A stretch of DNA of 57,517 nt, from contig CAMCOB010000002.1 of NCBI GenBank assembly GCA_945876305.1, forward strand, positions 1 through 57,517, given 5' to 3'. The stretch is from Bifidobacterium breve. GTDB lineage: Bacteria; Actinomycetota; Thermoleophilia; Miltoncostaeales; Miltoncostaeaceae. Made by a program: the position numbers and the translations under genes. The notes below the pieces were generated by a model. It worked only from the letters and a program-made list of their open reading frames with translations, made no database searches and was not told the DNA's origin. Of this stretch, positions 45,518-54,596 are shown piece by piece (position 1 is the stretch's first letter; every line of letters starts with the position of its first letter).

Positions 45518-46243
45518 ATGAGGGGCGACGCCCTCCTCACCGCACGTGGCATCGCGCGGCGCTATGGATCGTTTGAGGCACTGGCGCCGGTTGACCTCGC
45601 CATCTCCCGTGGTGAGCGCATCGCCCTCATCGGCCCCAATGGTGCGGGCAAGACTACGCTGCTGTCGATTCTCGCCGGAGTTGGCGTCGCAAGCGCTGGC
45701 AGCATCGAATGGGCTGGCGGCCCGGCGCTGGCGGTGGGATGGGTGCCACAGCGGCCGGCGCTCTACCCGCGCCTGACGGCACGCGAGAACCTACGGTTGT
45801 TCGCGGGGCTCGAGAGCGCCGCAGACCCACGTGCGGTGGCCGATGGACTCATCGAGCGCGCAGATCTGGGCAAGGTGGCCGATCGCCCGGCGTCAGCCCT
45901 GTCAACCGGCACGCTGCAGCGCCTCAACCTGGCCATCGCGCTTGCGGGACAGCCCGCGCTCCTGCTTCTGGATGAGCCCACGGGCACGCTCAGCCCCGAC
46001 CAGCGCCATCGGCTGTGGAACTGGATTACGGAGATGGTGGCCGATGGGGACATGGCGCTCGTGTTCTCAACCCAATCGATTGACGAGGCATCGCGGTCGG
46101 CCGATCGCATCGTCACCCTCGTGGGCGGGCAACTGCGCATGGACGGCACGCTCGACGACCTCATCCGTGCGGCGGGCACCGACCCGTCTGGCCCGGCGGC
46201 AGGCGAGACCGCCTTTATGGCACTGGTGGGCGACGACCAGTGA
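45518..46243 (+). CDS. ABC transporter ATP-binding protein
   Basis: GPNGAGKTTLLSILAG, LSTGTLQRLNLAIALAGQPALLLLDEPTGTLSPDQR. Confidence 0.93.
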   Translation: MRGDALLTARGIARRYGSFEALAPVDLAISRGERIALIGPNGAGKTTLLSILAGVGVASAGSIEWAGGPALAVGWVPQRPALYPRLTARENLRLFAGLESAADPRAVADGLIERADLGKVADRPASALSTGTLQRLNLAIALAGQPALLLLDEPTGTLSPDQRHRLWNWITEMVADGDMALVFSTQSIDEASRSADRIVTLVGGQLRMDGTLDDLIRAAGTDPSGPAAGETAFMALVGDDQ

Positions 46244-47592
46244 AGATGCTGCGCGCCGGACGGCTGCTGTTCATCAAGGACCTGCGAGTGCTCGGGCGCA
46301 GCCGGGGCCTCCTGGCCATCCTCATCGGCTACCCGATCGTCATCGCCGTGCTGCTGGCCATCGCGCTCTCGGGTGGCGACGCCAAGCCGTCGGTGGCCTT
46401 CGTCAACCTCGATGCCCAGTCGGGGCGCACCGTGCAGGTTGGCGACGAGCGACTGTCCGTAGACGACTACGCCAACCGGCTGGGAGAGGTGGTCAACCTC
46501 GTTCGGGTCGACGCGCAACAGGCCACAGAGGCGCTGGGCGACGGCAAGGTGAGCGCGGTACTCACCATTCCCGAGGGCTTCGTGAGTGACCTCCAGACCG
46601 GCATCCGCTCGCCTGTGATCACCCTGCAGACCAACCCGCGCTCGCCCATCGAAGCGCAGGCCATCGAGCGACGGCTCGAAGCCATGGTGTTCCGTCTCAA
46701 CCAAGCGCTGGCCGGAGCCTATGTGGGGCAGGTGCTCAATCTGGTTGACCTCATCAAAAACGGTGGCAATGTGGCGCTGTTTGGGCAGACCGGCACCCTG
46801 GCGGGGCTGAAGAGCAGTCAGCAGACCATCAGGGACATGCAGCGCGCGCTCCGGGCGGCGGGCAAGCCGGAGGAGGCTGCCAAGGCTGCCTCCCTGCTCG
46901 ATTTCATTACCGGTGTCGGTGAAAACCTCGACCTGGCCAAGCCTGCGGCCAAGGCCATCGCAAGCCCGATCCGGCTCGATGTGAAGGCTGGCGCGCCGGG
47001 CCGCGAACCTCTCTCTGCGCTGGGCATCGCCGGAGCGCTCGTGGTGGGCCTTGGACTGGTGAGCGTGCTGTTGTCGGCGGCGCTGCTGTCGGCGGAGCGG
47101 GAGGACGGGGTGCTCTCGCGCCTGGGTCGGGGGCTCGTGAGCCCGGGATCGATCATCGCCCAGAAGGCCGTCGTCTCGGCCGCAGCCGCGCTGGTGGTGG
47201 GCATGGTGCTGCTGGGCGTGGTCGCCGTCTCGACGTCGGTCACGGTTGGACGATGGGGCATCTGGGTCATCGCACTGCTTGTTGCAGGCCTCGCGTTCGG
47301 GGCCTTCGGACTTCTCATCGGTGCGCTTGCGCGCGAGACCCGCACAGCCCTGCTGGCCGGTCTTATGATCTCGTTGCCGCTGGCCGTGGTGGCGCTCATC
47401 CCCGGCAGCGATGTGGCCTACTGGGCAAGTGCGGTGGCCGGGTTCGGCCCCGCAGCCCGGGTGTTCCAGCAAGTGCTGGTCGATCCCGAGGTCACCACAT
47501 CACTGTGGTCGGGCATCGGCCTGCTCGCACTCATCGCCATCGCCTACGGCGTGATCGCCCGCTTCGTACTGGCCCGGCGCATGCACACCTAG
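46240..47592 (+). CDS. ABC-2 type transporter permease
   Basis: N-terminal TM, large extracellular domain, C-terminal TM bundle; couples to the ATPase by ATGA. Confidence 0.85.
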   Translation: MKMLRAGRLLFIKDLRVLGRSRGLLAILIGYPIVIAVLLAIALSGGDAKPSVAFVNLDAQSGRTVQVGDERLSVDDYANRLGEVVNLVRVDAQQATEALGDGKVSAVLTIPEGFVSDLQTGIRSPVITLQTNPRSPIEAQAIERRLEAMVFRLNQALAGAYVGQVLNLVDLIKNGGNVALFGQTGTLAGLKSSQQTIRDMQRALRAAGKPEEAAKAASLLDFITGVGENLDLAKPAAKAIASPIRLDVKAGAPGREPLSALGIAGALVVGLGLVSVLLSAALLSAEREDGVLSRLGRGLVSPGSIIAQKAVVSAAAALVVGMVLLGVVAVSTSVTVGRWGIWVIALLVAGLAFGAFGLLIGALARETRTALLAGLMISLPLAVVALIPGSDVAYWASAVAGFGPAARVFQQVLVDPEVTTSLWSGIGLLALIAIAYGVIARFVLARRMHT

Positions 47593-48221
47593 CCCCTGAG
47601 CACCTCCGCCAGTAACCCCGTGTAGGCGTCGGCACTAATCAACGTGGCGCCAAAGCGCATCACGTGGGGCGACTCCATCTGCACGTCGATGAGCGTGAAC
47701 CCATTGATGCGTGCAATCCCGATGAGCCCTGCGATTGCCGCATTTCCACCATCGGGCAGCCGGTGGAACATGCTCTCGGCGGTCATCAGGCCATCGATCG
47801 CGATGCCGAACAGGCCCCCCGCGAGCACGTCGCCGTCCCATGCCTCGATGCTGTGCGCAATGCCGAGGTCGTGCAGGGCCTCGTATCCACCGATGAGCCG
47901 CGGGGTGAGCCACACGCCATCGCGATCGCCGGAGCAGGCCCGGAGCACCTCGCCAAAGGCGGTATCCACACGCACGTCGTAGGCGCGGCGGCGCAGCATG
48001 CGGGCCACCGTGCGCGGAATGCGGGCATCGGCCGTGACGATGACTGCGCGCGGATCGGTGAAGTACCAGCCAACCGGCCCCACATCGTCCTCGGAGTCCA
48101 TCGGGAAGAGGCCCGCGTGGTAGCCGGCGATCATGTGCGCGGGCGAAATGCCCGCTGCATCAAGAGCGGGGTCACCTGACCCCATCGCCCCGAACCCGCT
48201 CCGACCCCCTCCGTCAGTCAC
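47589..48221 (-). CDS. aat: Leucyl/phenylalanyl-tRNA--protein transferase
   Basis: GYHAGLFPM, GVWLTPRLIGGYEALHDLGIAHSIEAWDGDVLAGGLFGIAIDGLMTAESMFHRLPDGGNAAIAGL; likely GTG start. Confidence 0.87.
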   Translation of the reverse strand: MTDGGGRSGFGAMGSGDPALDAAGISPAHMIAGYHAGLFPMDSEDDVGPVGWYFTDPRAVIVTADARIPRTVARMLRRRAYDVRVDTAFGEVLRACSGDRDGVWLTPRLIGGYEALHDLGIAHSIEAWDGDVLAGGLFGIAIDGLMTAESMFHRLPDGGNAAIAGLIGIARINGFTLIDVQMESPHVMRFGATLISADAYTGLLAEVLRG

Positions 48222-48228
48222 GAAACCG

Positions 48229-48238
48229 ACGATACACT
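48229..48238. promoter_or_regulatory. Putative bidirectional promoter core: overlapping -10 boxes for aat (minus, TATCGT) and hemB (plus, TACACT)
   Basis: acgatacact; the two hexamers share the central TA; 7 and 8 nt to the respective GTG starts. Confidence 0.45.
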
Positions 48239-48246
48239 CGCGAGTC

Positions 48247-49269
48247 GTGGGATCCGAAAGCACCGAGACCGCCGCCGCGACAGGCGCGTTCCCCATTGTC
48301 CGGCACCGCCGGCTGCGCCGCACCGATGCCATCCGGCGCCTGGTGCGCGAGGTGGTGGTGCGCCCGTCACAGCTGGTGCTGCCCATGTTCGTGGTCGCCG
48401 GTGAGGGAATCCGCCAGCCGATTGATGCGCTTCCAGGAATTGCCCGGCTCTCGCCCGACCTGATGGTGGAGGAGGCCCGCGCTGCCTACGAGGCCGGCGT
48501 GGGTGGCGTGCTGCTGTTTGGCGTCACCGATCAGAAGGATGCCGTGGCCACCTCCGCCCACGCCGATGACGGCGTGGTGCAGCAGGCTGTGCGTGCCCTC
48601 AAGGCCGGGGTGCCCGACCTGGTGGTCATCACCGACGTGTGCCTGTGCGCCTACACCGACCATGGGCATTGCGGTGTGCTGGGTGCCGACGGTGAGGTGG
48701 ACAACGACCCCTCACTCGACGTGATTGCACGCACCGCAGTGAGCCATGCGCGTGCCGGTGCAGATGTGGTGGCCCCGAGCGACATGATGGATGGACGGGT
48801 GGGTGCCATCCGCACTGCGCTCGATTCATCCGGCAACGAGGGCACGGCGATCATGTCGTACTCGGCCAAGTACGCATCAGCCTTCTATGGGCCCTTCCGC
48901 GAGGCAGCTGGATCGGCCCCCGGACATGGTGACCGCCGCGGATACCAGATGGATCCGCCCAACATCCGCGAGGCCCTGCGCGAGGTGCGGGCCGACGTGG
49001 CCGAGGGCGCAGACATGGTGATGGTGAAGCCGGCCGCCACCTACCTCGACGTCGTCCACGCCGTGCGGGGCGCGACCGACCTGCCGGTGGCCGCGTACCA
49101 CGTGAGTGGTGAGTACTCGATGATCAAGGCCGCCGCCGAGCGCGGATGGCTGGATGAACGCCAGGCGATGATGGAGACCCTCACCGCAATCGTGCGGGCC
49201 GGGGCCGACATCGTCATCACCTATGCCGCAATTGACGCGGCCAAGTGGATGAAAGAGGACGCATCGTGA
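48247..49269 (+). CDS. hemB: Delta-aminolevulinic acid dehydratase (porphobilinogen synthase)
   Basis: RHRRLRRTDAIRRLVRE, QLVLPMFVVAGE, LFGVTDQKD, ITDVCLCAYTDHGHCG, VAPSDMMDGRVGAIR, MVKPAATYLDVV, VSGEYSM. Confidence 0.95.
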   Translation: MGSESTETAAATGAFPIVRHRRLRRTDAIRRLVREVVVRPSQLVLPMFVVAGEGIRQPIDALPGIARLSPDLMVEEARAAYEAGVGGVLLFGVTDQKDAVATSAHADDGVVQQAVRALKAGVPDLVVITDVCLCAYTDHGHCGVLGADGEVDNDPSLDVIARTAVSHARAGADVVAPSDMMDGRVGAIRTALDSSGNEGTAIMSYSAKYASAFYGPFREAAGSAPGHGDRRGYQMDPPNIREALREVRADVAEGADMVMVKPAATYLDVVHAVRGATDLPVAAYHVSGEYSMIKAAAERGWLDERQAMMETLTAIVRAGADIVITYAAIDAAKWMKEDAS

Positions 49270-50348
49270 GCACCACCGAAGCCAAGCCCACGCGCCACAA
49301 GCCCGACGAGGTGGACCAGCGGCTGCTCAATGCGCTGCAGGCCGGAATCGCCTTGGAGCGCCGCCCATTCCTCCCCATCGCCGAGACCGTGGGCATCGGT
49401 GAGGACGAGGTTCTTGCCCGCATGCAGGTACTGAAGGACGCCGGGATCATTCGGCAGGTGTCCGCCATCTTCGACACCCGGGCACTGGGCTACGAGAGCA
49501 CGCTGGTTGCGGCGTCGTACCCGGATGAGCTGCTGTTTGATGCCGCAGCCGTGATCAATGGCCACCCCGGTGTGAGCCACAACTACCGCCGCACCCACAA
49601 CTTCAACATGTGGTTCACGCTTGCACTCGAGCCCGAGTCGCGGCTGTCGCTCGAGGAGACGCTCGACATCCTCGCGCGCGAGACGGGCGCCACGTCCATG
49701 CGCATCCTTCCCACGATCACGCTGTACAAGATCAATGTGCAGCTGGACATGACCGGCGACAGTGGCAACGTCGCCAGGGTTGCACCGATGCCCGCACCAC
49801 AGCGCGGCGATGGCAAGCCGCCCACCGACGAGGACCGCGCGGCCATCCTCATCCTGCAGGAGGACCTCCCGCTCGTGCCGGCACCGTTCGACGCCTGGGC
49901 GGATGCCGCCGGTATCGATCCCGACGATCTCATCGCCAAGGCGCAGGAGATGCAGAACCGCACCGTCATGCGTCGCTTCGCTGCAGTGCTGAACCACCGC
50001 AAGGCGGGATTCGGTGCCAACGGCATGGCCGTGTGGAAGGTGCCCGACGACAGCGTCGACGACTTCGGCAGCCGTATGGCCACCTTCAAGTCGGTGAGCC
50101 ACTGCTACAAGCGCCCCACCTACGACGACTGGCCCTACAGCCTCTTCACCATGGTGCACGCCAAGTCGAAGGACGCCTGCGAGGAGACCATCGCGGCGCT
50201 CGCGGCCGAGGCCGGCCTCACCGGGGACGACTACGCCGTCCTCTACTCAACCTTTGAGTTCAAGAAGGTGCGGCTCAAGTACTACTCACCCGAGTACCGG
50301 GCATGGGAGGACATCGCCATCGCCGGTGCGCCCCTGCCGACCGCCTGA
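49266..50348 (+). CDS. ahbAB: Fused AhbA-AhbB-like siroheme decarboxylase (NirDL / Lrp-AsnC-like fold, two units)
   Basis: Two tandem units: LLNALQAGIALERRPFLPIAETVGIGEDEVLARMQVLKDAGIIRQVSAIFDTRALGYESTLVA...HNYRRTHNFNMWFT and AILILQEDLPLVPAPFDAWADAAGI...RTVMRRFAAVLNHRKAGFGANGMAVWKV...SHCYKRPTYDDWPYSLFTMVHA. Confidence 0.88.
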   Translation: MSTTEAKPTRHKPDEVDQRLLNALQAGIALERRPFLPIAETVGIGEDEVLARMQVLKDAGIIRQVSAIFDTRALGYESTLVAASYPDELLFDAAAVINGHPGVSHNYRRTHNFNMWFTLALEPESRLSLEETLDILARETGATSMRILPTITLYKINVQLDMTGDSGNVARVAPMPAPQRGDGKPPTDEDRAAILILQEDLPLVPAPFDAWADAAGIDPDDLIAKAQEMQNRTVMRRFAAVLNHRKAGFGANGMAVWKVPDDSVDDFGSRMATFKSVSHCYKRPTYDDWPYSLFTMVHAKSKDACEETIAALAAEAGLTGDDYAVLYSTFEFKKVRLKYYSPEYRAWEDIAIAGAPLPTA

Positions 50349-50351
50349 CCC

Positions 50352-51626
50352 ATGCCTGCGTCACTCACCGATACCCGGAGCCAGGAACTGTTCGCGCGCG
50401 CGAAGCAGTCGCTGGTGGGCGGGGTCAACTCGCCCGTGCGTGCCATGCGGGGCATCGGGCGTGACCCCATCTTTATCGACCGCGCCGAGGGCACCCACGT
50501 GTTCGACGTGGATGGCAACGCGTACGTCGATTACCTGGCCTCATGGGGCCCGGCCATTCTCGGCCACGCACCGCCAGTGGTGATTGACGACTTGCGCGAT
50601 GCCCTCGCCCGTGGCACCTCCTATGGCGCCCCCACCGAGCGGGAGATCGTCTTCGCCGAGGCCATACGTGACGCCATGCCGTCTATCGAGCGCCTTCGTA
50701 TGACCTCCAGCGGCAGCGAGGCGGTGATGGGTGCAGTGCGCCTCGCGCGCGCCGCCACGGGCCGTGAGGTGATCGTAAAGACCGAGGGCGGCTACCACGG
50801 CGCCATCGACGGCCTGCTCGCGCAGGCCGGCAGTGGGGCCACCACGCTGGGAGTACCCACCAGCCCAGGCGTGACGGCGGGCGCCACCGCCGCCACCCGT
50901 CTGGTGCCGTACAACGACCTTGCGGCAGCCGAGGTCGCACTCGAGGGTGCCGCGGCGATCATCCTGGAGCCCGTCGCCGGCAACATGGGCGTGGTGCCTC
51001 CCGCGCCGGGCTATCTTGAGGGCCTCCGCGCCGCCTGCGACCGCACCGGCGCACTGCTTATTCTCGACGAGGTCATCACCGGATTCCGGGTGGCCCGCGG
51101 TGGGGCCCAGGAGCGCTTCGGTGTGAAGGCCGACCTCACGTGCATGGGCAAGGTCATTGGCGGCGGCCTGCCGGTCGGCGCGTTCGGTGGGCGGGCCGAT
51201 GTGATGCGCGAACTGGCACCAGAGGGCCCCTGCTACCAGGCCGGAACCTTGTCGGGCAATCCGCTTGCCACCACTGCGGGGCTCGCCGTCATCTGCCGCC
51301 TTGCGGCCGAGGGCACCTACGCGCAGCTTGAGGAAAACGGCGCACGGCTCGAAGCGGTCATCCGTGAAAGCGGTGCGCCGGTCACGGTTCAGCGCGTCGG
51401 ATCGATGCTCACGCCCTTCTTCACCGATTCCCCGGTTACTAACTACGCCGAGGCCACCGCCTGCGATACCGATGCCTACGCCCGGCTGGCACGGGGCCTG
51501 TTGGCCAATGGCGTGTATCCACCGCCCTCGCAGTTTGAGGCGTGGTTTACGAGCACCATCCATGGTGACGACGAGTTCCGCGCAACTGAACAGGCATTCG
51601 CACGGGCACTTGAGGGCATGGCATGA
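50352..51626 (+). CDS. hemL: Glutamate-1-semialdehyde 2,1-aminomutase
   Basis: SLVGGVNSPVRAMRGIGRDPIFIDRAEGTHVFDVDGNAYVDY, MTSSGSEAVMGAVRLARAATGR, GKVIGGGLPVGAFGGR. Confidence 0.96.
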   Translation: MPASLTDTRSQELFARAKQSLVGGVNSPVRAMRGIGRDPIFIDRAEGTHVFDVDGNAYVDYLASWGPAILGHAPPVVIDDLRDALARGTSYGAPTEREIVFAEAIRDAMPSIERLRMTSSGSEAVMGAVRLARAATGREVIVKTEGGYHGAIDGLLAQAGSGATTLGVPTSPGVTAGATAATRLVPYNDLAAAEVALEGAAAIILEPVAGNMGVVPPAPGYLEGLRAACDRTGALLILDEVITGFRVARGGAQERFGVKADLTCMGKVIGGGLPVGAFGGRADVMRELAPEGPCYQAGTLSGNPLATTAGLAVICRLAAEGTYAQLEENGARLEAVIRESGAPVTVQRVGSMLTPFFTDSPVTNYAEATACDTDAYARLARGLLANGVYPPPSQFEAWFTSTIHGDDEFRATEQAFARALEGMA

Positions 51627-52144
51627 GCACCCTCACTGCCGATTCGGTGGCAGCCGTGCTGGCAGCGCAGCCCGGACTGGCCGGTCACACCATTGACGCC
51701 GATGAGGTGCTGGTGCCGTTGGTGTGCCCACCGCTGGCCCGCGAACACGCCCTCGGCCTGGAGCTCATCCTCGAGGGATTTCTGCTGCACCACGGCACAC
51801 CGCGTCACGTGTCGGAGGTGGACATGGGCGCGGCCGTGCTTGCGGGTGACTACTGCTACGCGCAGGGTCTGGTGCGGGTGGCGGCCACCGGTGACCTTTC
51901 GGTTGTGGAGGCGCTGGCCGACCTGGTCGCGCTCTCGGCGGCAGCCGTTGCGGCCGGGCGCGACGCCGATCTCCTGCCGCTGTGGCGCGCGACCGCCGCC
52001 GCGGTGGCCGGTGACGAGGTGGCCACGCAGGGCGCCGTGCGCATGGCACGCGCGGCGCTCCGCGAAGGACTGTCTGCACCGATCGTGGACATCGCCGCGG
52101 GGCTCGACCCCGCACCGGCGCTGGCTGAGGCGCTGGCACGATGA
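51623..52144 (+). CDS. Hypothetical 173-aa alpha-helical protein; possible degenerate polyprenyl-synthase-like accessory subunit
   Basis: LELILEGFLLHHGTPR...VDMGAAVLAGDYCYAQGLVRVAATGDLSVVEALADLVALS; coupled by overlapping start/stop to hemL and ubiD. Confidence 0.45.
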   Translation: MSTLTADSVAAVLAAQPGLAGHTIDADEVLVPLVCPPLAREHALGLELILEGFLLHHGTPRHVSEVDMGAAVLAGDYCYAQGLVRVAATGDLSVVEALADLVALSAAAVAAGRDADLLPLWRATAAAVAGDEVATQGAVRMARAALREGLSAPIVDIAAGLDPAPALAEALAR

Positions 52145-53598
52145 AGGATCTGCGCGAATGGATGCAGGTCATCCGCGACATGGGCGAGCTCGTTGAGGTG
52201 CATACCGAGGTGGACCCCCATCTTGAGATCACCGAGATTGCCGACAGGGTGATGAAGGCCGGTGGCCCCGCAATTCTCTTCACCAACGTCACGGGCTCCA
52301 AAATGCCCGTGCTCATCAACCAGTTCGGCAGCGAGCGCCGCATGGCCGCCGGCCTTGGCGGCACCGACCTCGACCAGATCGCATCGCGTATCTCCGAGAT
52401 CGCCGAGATGCAACCGCCCCAGGGCGTGATGGAGAAGGTGAAGGCGCTCGGCAAGCTGAGGGAACTGGCCTCGCTCGGCACCAAGACCGTGAAGAACGGC
52501 CCGTGCCAGGAGGTGGTGCTCACCGGTGACGATGTGGACCTCGACCTTGTGCCCATCCTGCACTGCTGGCCCGGGGACGGCGGCCCATTCATCACGCTGC
52601 CCCTGGTGTTCAGTAACGACCCGGTCACCGGGTCGCGCAACTGCGGCATGTACCGCGTGCAGAAGGTCGACAAGCGCACATGCATGATGCACTGGCAGAT
52701 CCACAAGGACGGCCGCCAGCATCTGCTCGACAGCGAGGGCCGCGTGCCCGTTGCGGTGGTGGTGGGCACCGACCCAGCGGTGACCTACAGCGCCACCGCA
52801 CCCCTGCCCCCCGCGCTCGAGGAGATGATGTTCGCGGGCTTCCTGCGCGGCAAGCAAGTGGAGATGGTGAAGGCGGTCACTCAGGACATCGAGGTGCCCG
52901 CGCACGCCGAGATTGTGATCGAGGGCTACGTGGACGCCACCGACCTGGGCGATGAAGGCCCGTTTGGCGACCACACCGGCTTCTACACGCCGATTGACCA
53001 GTACCCGAGGTTTCACGTCACCGGCCTCACCATGCGTCGTGACGCCATCTACAGCACCACCATCGTGGGGATGCCGCCGATGGAGGACTTCTGGCTGGGC
53101 AAGGCCACCGAGCGCCTCTTCCTGCCCCTCATCAAGATGACCGTGCCCGACCTCGTGGACATGAACCTGCCCCTGGAGGGCGTGTTTCATAACTGCGCAA
53201 TCGTGAGTGTGAAGAAGCGCTACCCGGGTCATGCGAAGAAGCTCATCAATGCGGTGTGGGGCCTCGGCCTGCTGTCGCTCACCCGCTGCGTGGTGGTGGT
53301 GGACCACGACGTCGACGTACGGGATGTGTCGCAGGTCGCATTCCGGGCCTTCTCAAATGTGGATGCCGGGCGCGACATGCTGGTGATGGAGGGCCCCGTC
53401 GACGCCCTTGACCACGCCGCCCCATACGCCGCCTACGGCGCCAAGGTGGGGTTTGATGCCACGGCAAAGTGGGAGGGGGAGGGCCTCGTACGCGCCTGGC
53501 CAGACGAAATCCGCATGAGCGACGACGTACGACAGCGGGTGGATGCCCGCTGGGCAGACCTCGGTATCCATCTCCCGGGGGCCGAAAAGTACCGGTGA
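52141..53598 (+). CDS. ubiD: UbiD family decarboxylase (probable menaquinone-pathway prenylated carboxylate decarboxylase)
   Basis: DLREWMQVIRDMGELVEVHTEVDPHLEITEIADRVMKAGGPAILFTNVTGSKMPVL; MYRVQKVDKRTCMMHWQIHKDG; DEGPFGDHTGFYTPIDQYP. Confidence 0.92.
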   Translation: MKDLREWMQVIRDMGELVEVHTEVDPHLEITEIADRVMKAGGPAILFTNVTGSKMPVLINQFGSERRMAAGLGGTDLDQIASRISEIAEMQPPQGVMEKVKALGKLRELASLGTKTVKNGPCQEVVLTGDDVDLDLVPILHCWPGDGGPFITLPLVFSNDPVTGSRNCGMYRVQKVDKRTCMMHWQIHKDGRQHLLDSEGRVPVAVVVGTDPAVTYSATAPLPPALEEMMFAGFLRGKQVEMVKAVTQDIEVPAHAEIVIEGYVDATDLGDEGPFGDHTGFYTPIDQYPRFHVTGLTMRRDAIYSTTIVGMPPMEDFWLGKATERLFLPLIKMTVPDLVDMNLPLEGVFHNCAIVSVKKRYPGHAKKLINAVWGLGLLSLTRCVVVVDHDVDVRDVSQVAFRAFSNVDAGRDMLVMEGPVDALDHAAPYAAYGAKVGFDATAKWEGEGLVRAWPDEIRMSDDVRQRVDARWADLGIHLPGAEKYR

Positions 53599-53714
53599 GT
53601 CCCGGTGCAATGGGGACAACTGGCCCCACATCAGCCCGTTGCGCCTGCAGATGCAATCGGGTTCACTTCACGACGGTATTGTCATGGGTCTAGTGAACGT
53701 CTACGGAGGTCGGA

Positions 53715-54587
53715 GTGGCTGAGGACGAGCCGGACAGCGGCGCGCCCGGGACGCAGGGGGGACCCTACGAGGGCCCACGTGCGACCGACTTCATCCCGGA
53801 GCCCGATCATTCGGACGATCCGGGGTACATCACGCGTACCCGCTTCCTCTCCACTGTCGCCATTGCGGGTGGTGGAATCCTCACCGCCGCCATCCTGGTG
53901 CCGGTCGTTGGATTCGCAGTTGCCAACCCACTGAAGGGCGAGGAGTGGCGCTGGATTGACATCGGTCCGGCCAGCGACTTTCTCAAGAACGCTCCGCCAT
54001 ACGCCAACGCGACCCCCTCCACGAAGATCGGCGAAGTCGCCTCGCTGGCCGTCGCGGGTACCGACCCCGAGGCCGACCGGCGCGTCTACCTCATGTTCGG
54101 CCTGGTGGAGCCCTCGGCCAAGCCTATTCCCGGCCCAGACGAGTCCACCGATGGCTTCGACGCCCGCTTTAAGGCGTGGGCCGCAAGCATCACGGCCGCC
54201 GACATGGACATGTTGGCCATCTGGAACCGCTGTGCACACCTAGGTTGCCCAGTGGCCTACGCAGCCGGTTCACAGGGCTTTATCTGCCCGTGTCACGGCG
54301 GTGCCTATGACTCACGCGGCCTCGTCACCGGTGGCCCGCCACCCCGTCCGCTCGACCGCCTCGACGTGAAGATCGTCGATCAGTCCAAGCAGTACTCGGC
54401 CGCGGACATCGCCAGTGGCAATGACCGCCTCAGCCTGCAGCAGGCCATTGCCAAGTCGTCCAGCCCGAAGGTGCGGGTGCTTGTGGGTAAGGCCTACTCC
54501 ATCTCTGACGAGCAGGAGCCCTTCCCGCTGCATGCACCCGGCGAGCCCGTGACCGGCACCCTCTCCAACCTCTACCCGTTCACCTAG
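53715..54587 (+). CDS. qcrA: Rieske 2Fe-2S protein, menaquinol:cytochrome c reductase subunit
   Basis: WNRCAHLGCPVAYAAGSQGFICPCHGGAYDSRGLVTGGPPPRPLDRL; N-terminal TM; GTG start. Confidence 0.93.
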   Translation: MAEDEPDSGAPGTQGGPYEGPRATDFIPEPDHSDDPGYITRTRFLSTVAIAGGGILTAAILVPVVGFAVANPLKGEEWRWIDIGPASDFLKNAPPYANATPSTKIGEVASLAVAGTDPEADRRVYLMFGLVEPSAKPIPGPDESTDGFDARFKAWAASITAADMDMLAIWNRCAHLGCPVAYAAGSQGFICPCHGGAYDSRGLVTGGPPPRPLDRLDVKIVDQSKQYSAADIASGNDRLSLQQAIAKSSSPKVRVLVGKAYSISDEQEPFPLHAPGEPVTGTLSNLYPFT

Positions 54588-54596
54588 GAGCGCGCG

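Noticed and set aside
48168-48183. GGGGTCA-CC-TGACCCC, similar to the 26020-26051 palindrome, as a second copy of the repeat element
   Set aside because: Only 7-bp arms, lies in the aat N-terminal coding region, and lacks the CAGA/TCTG core and the flanking GGTCACAA repeats; likely coincidence.
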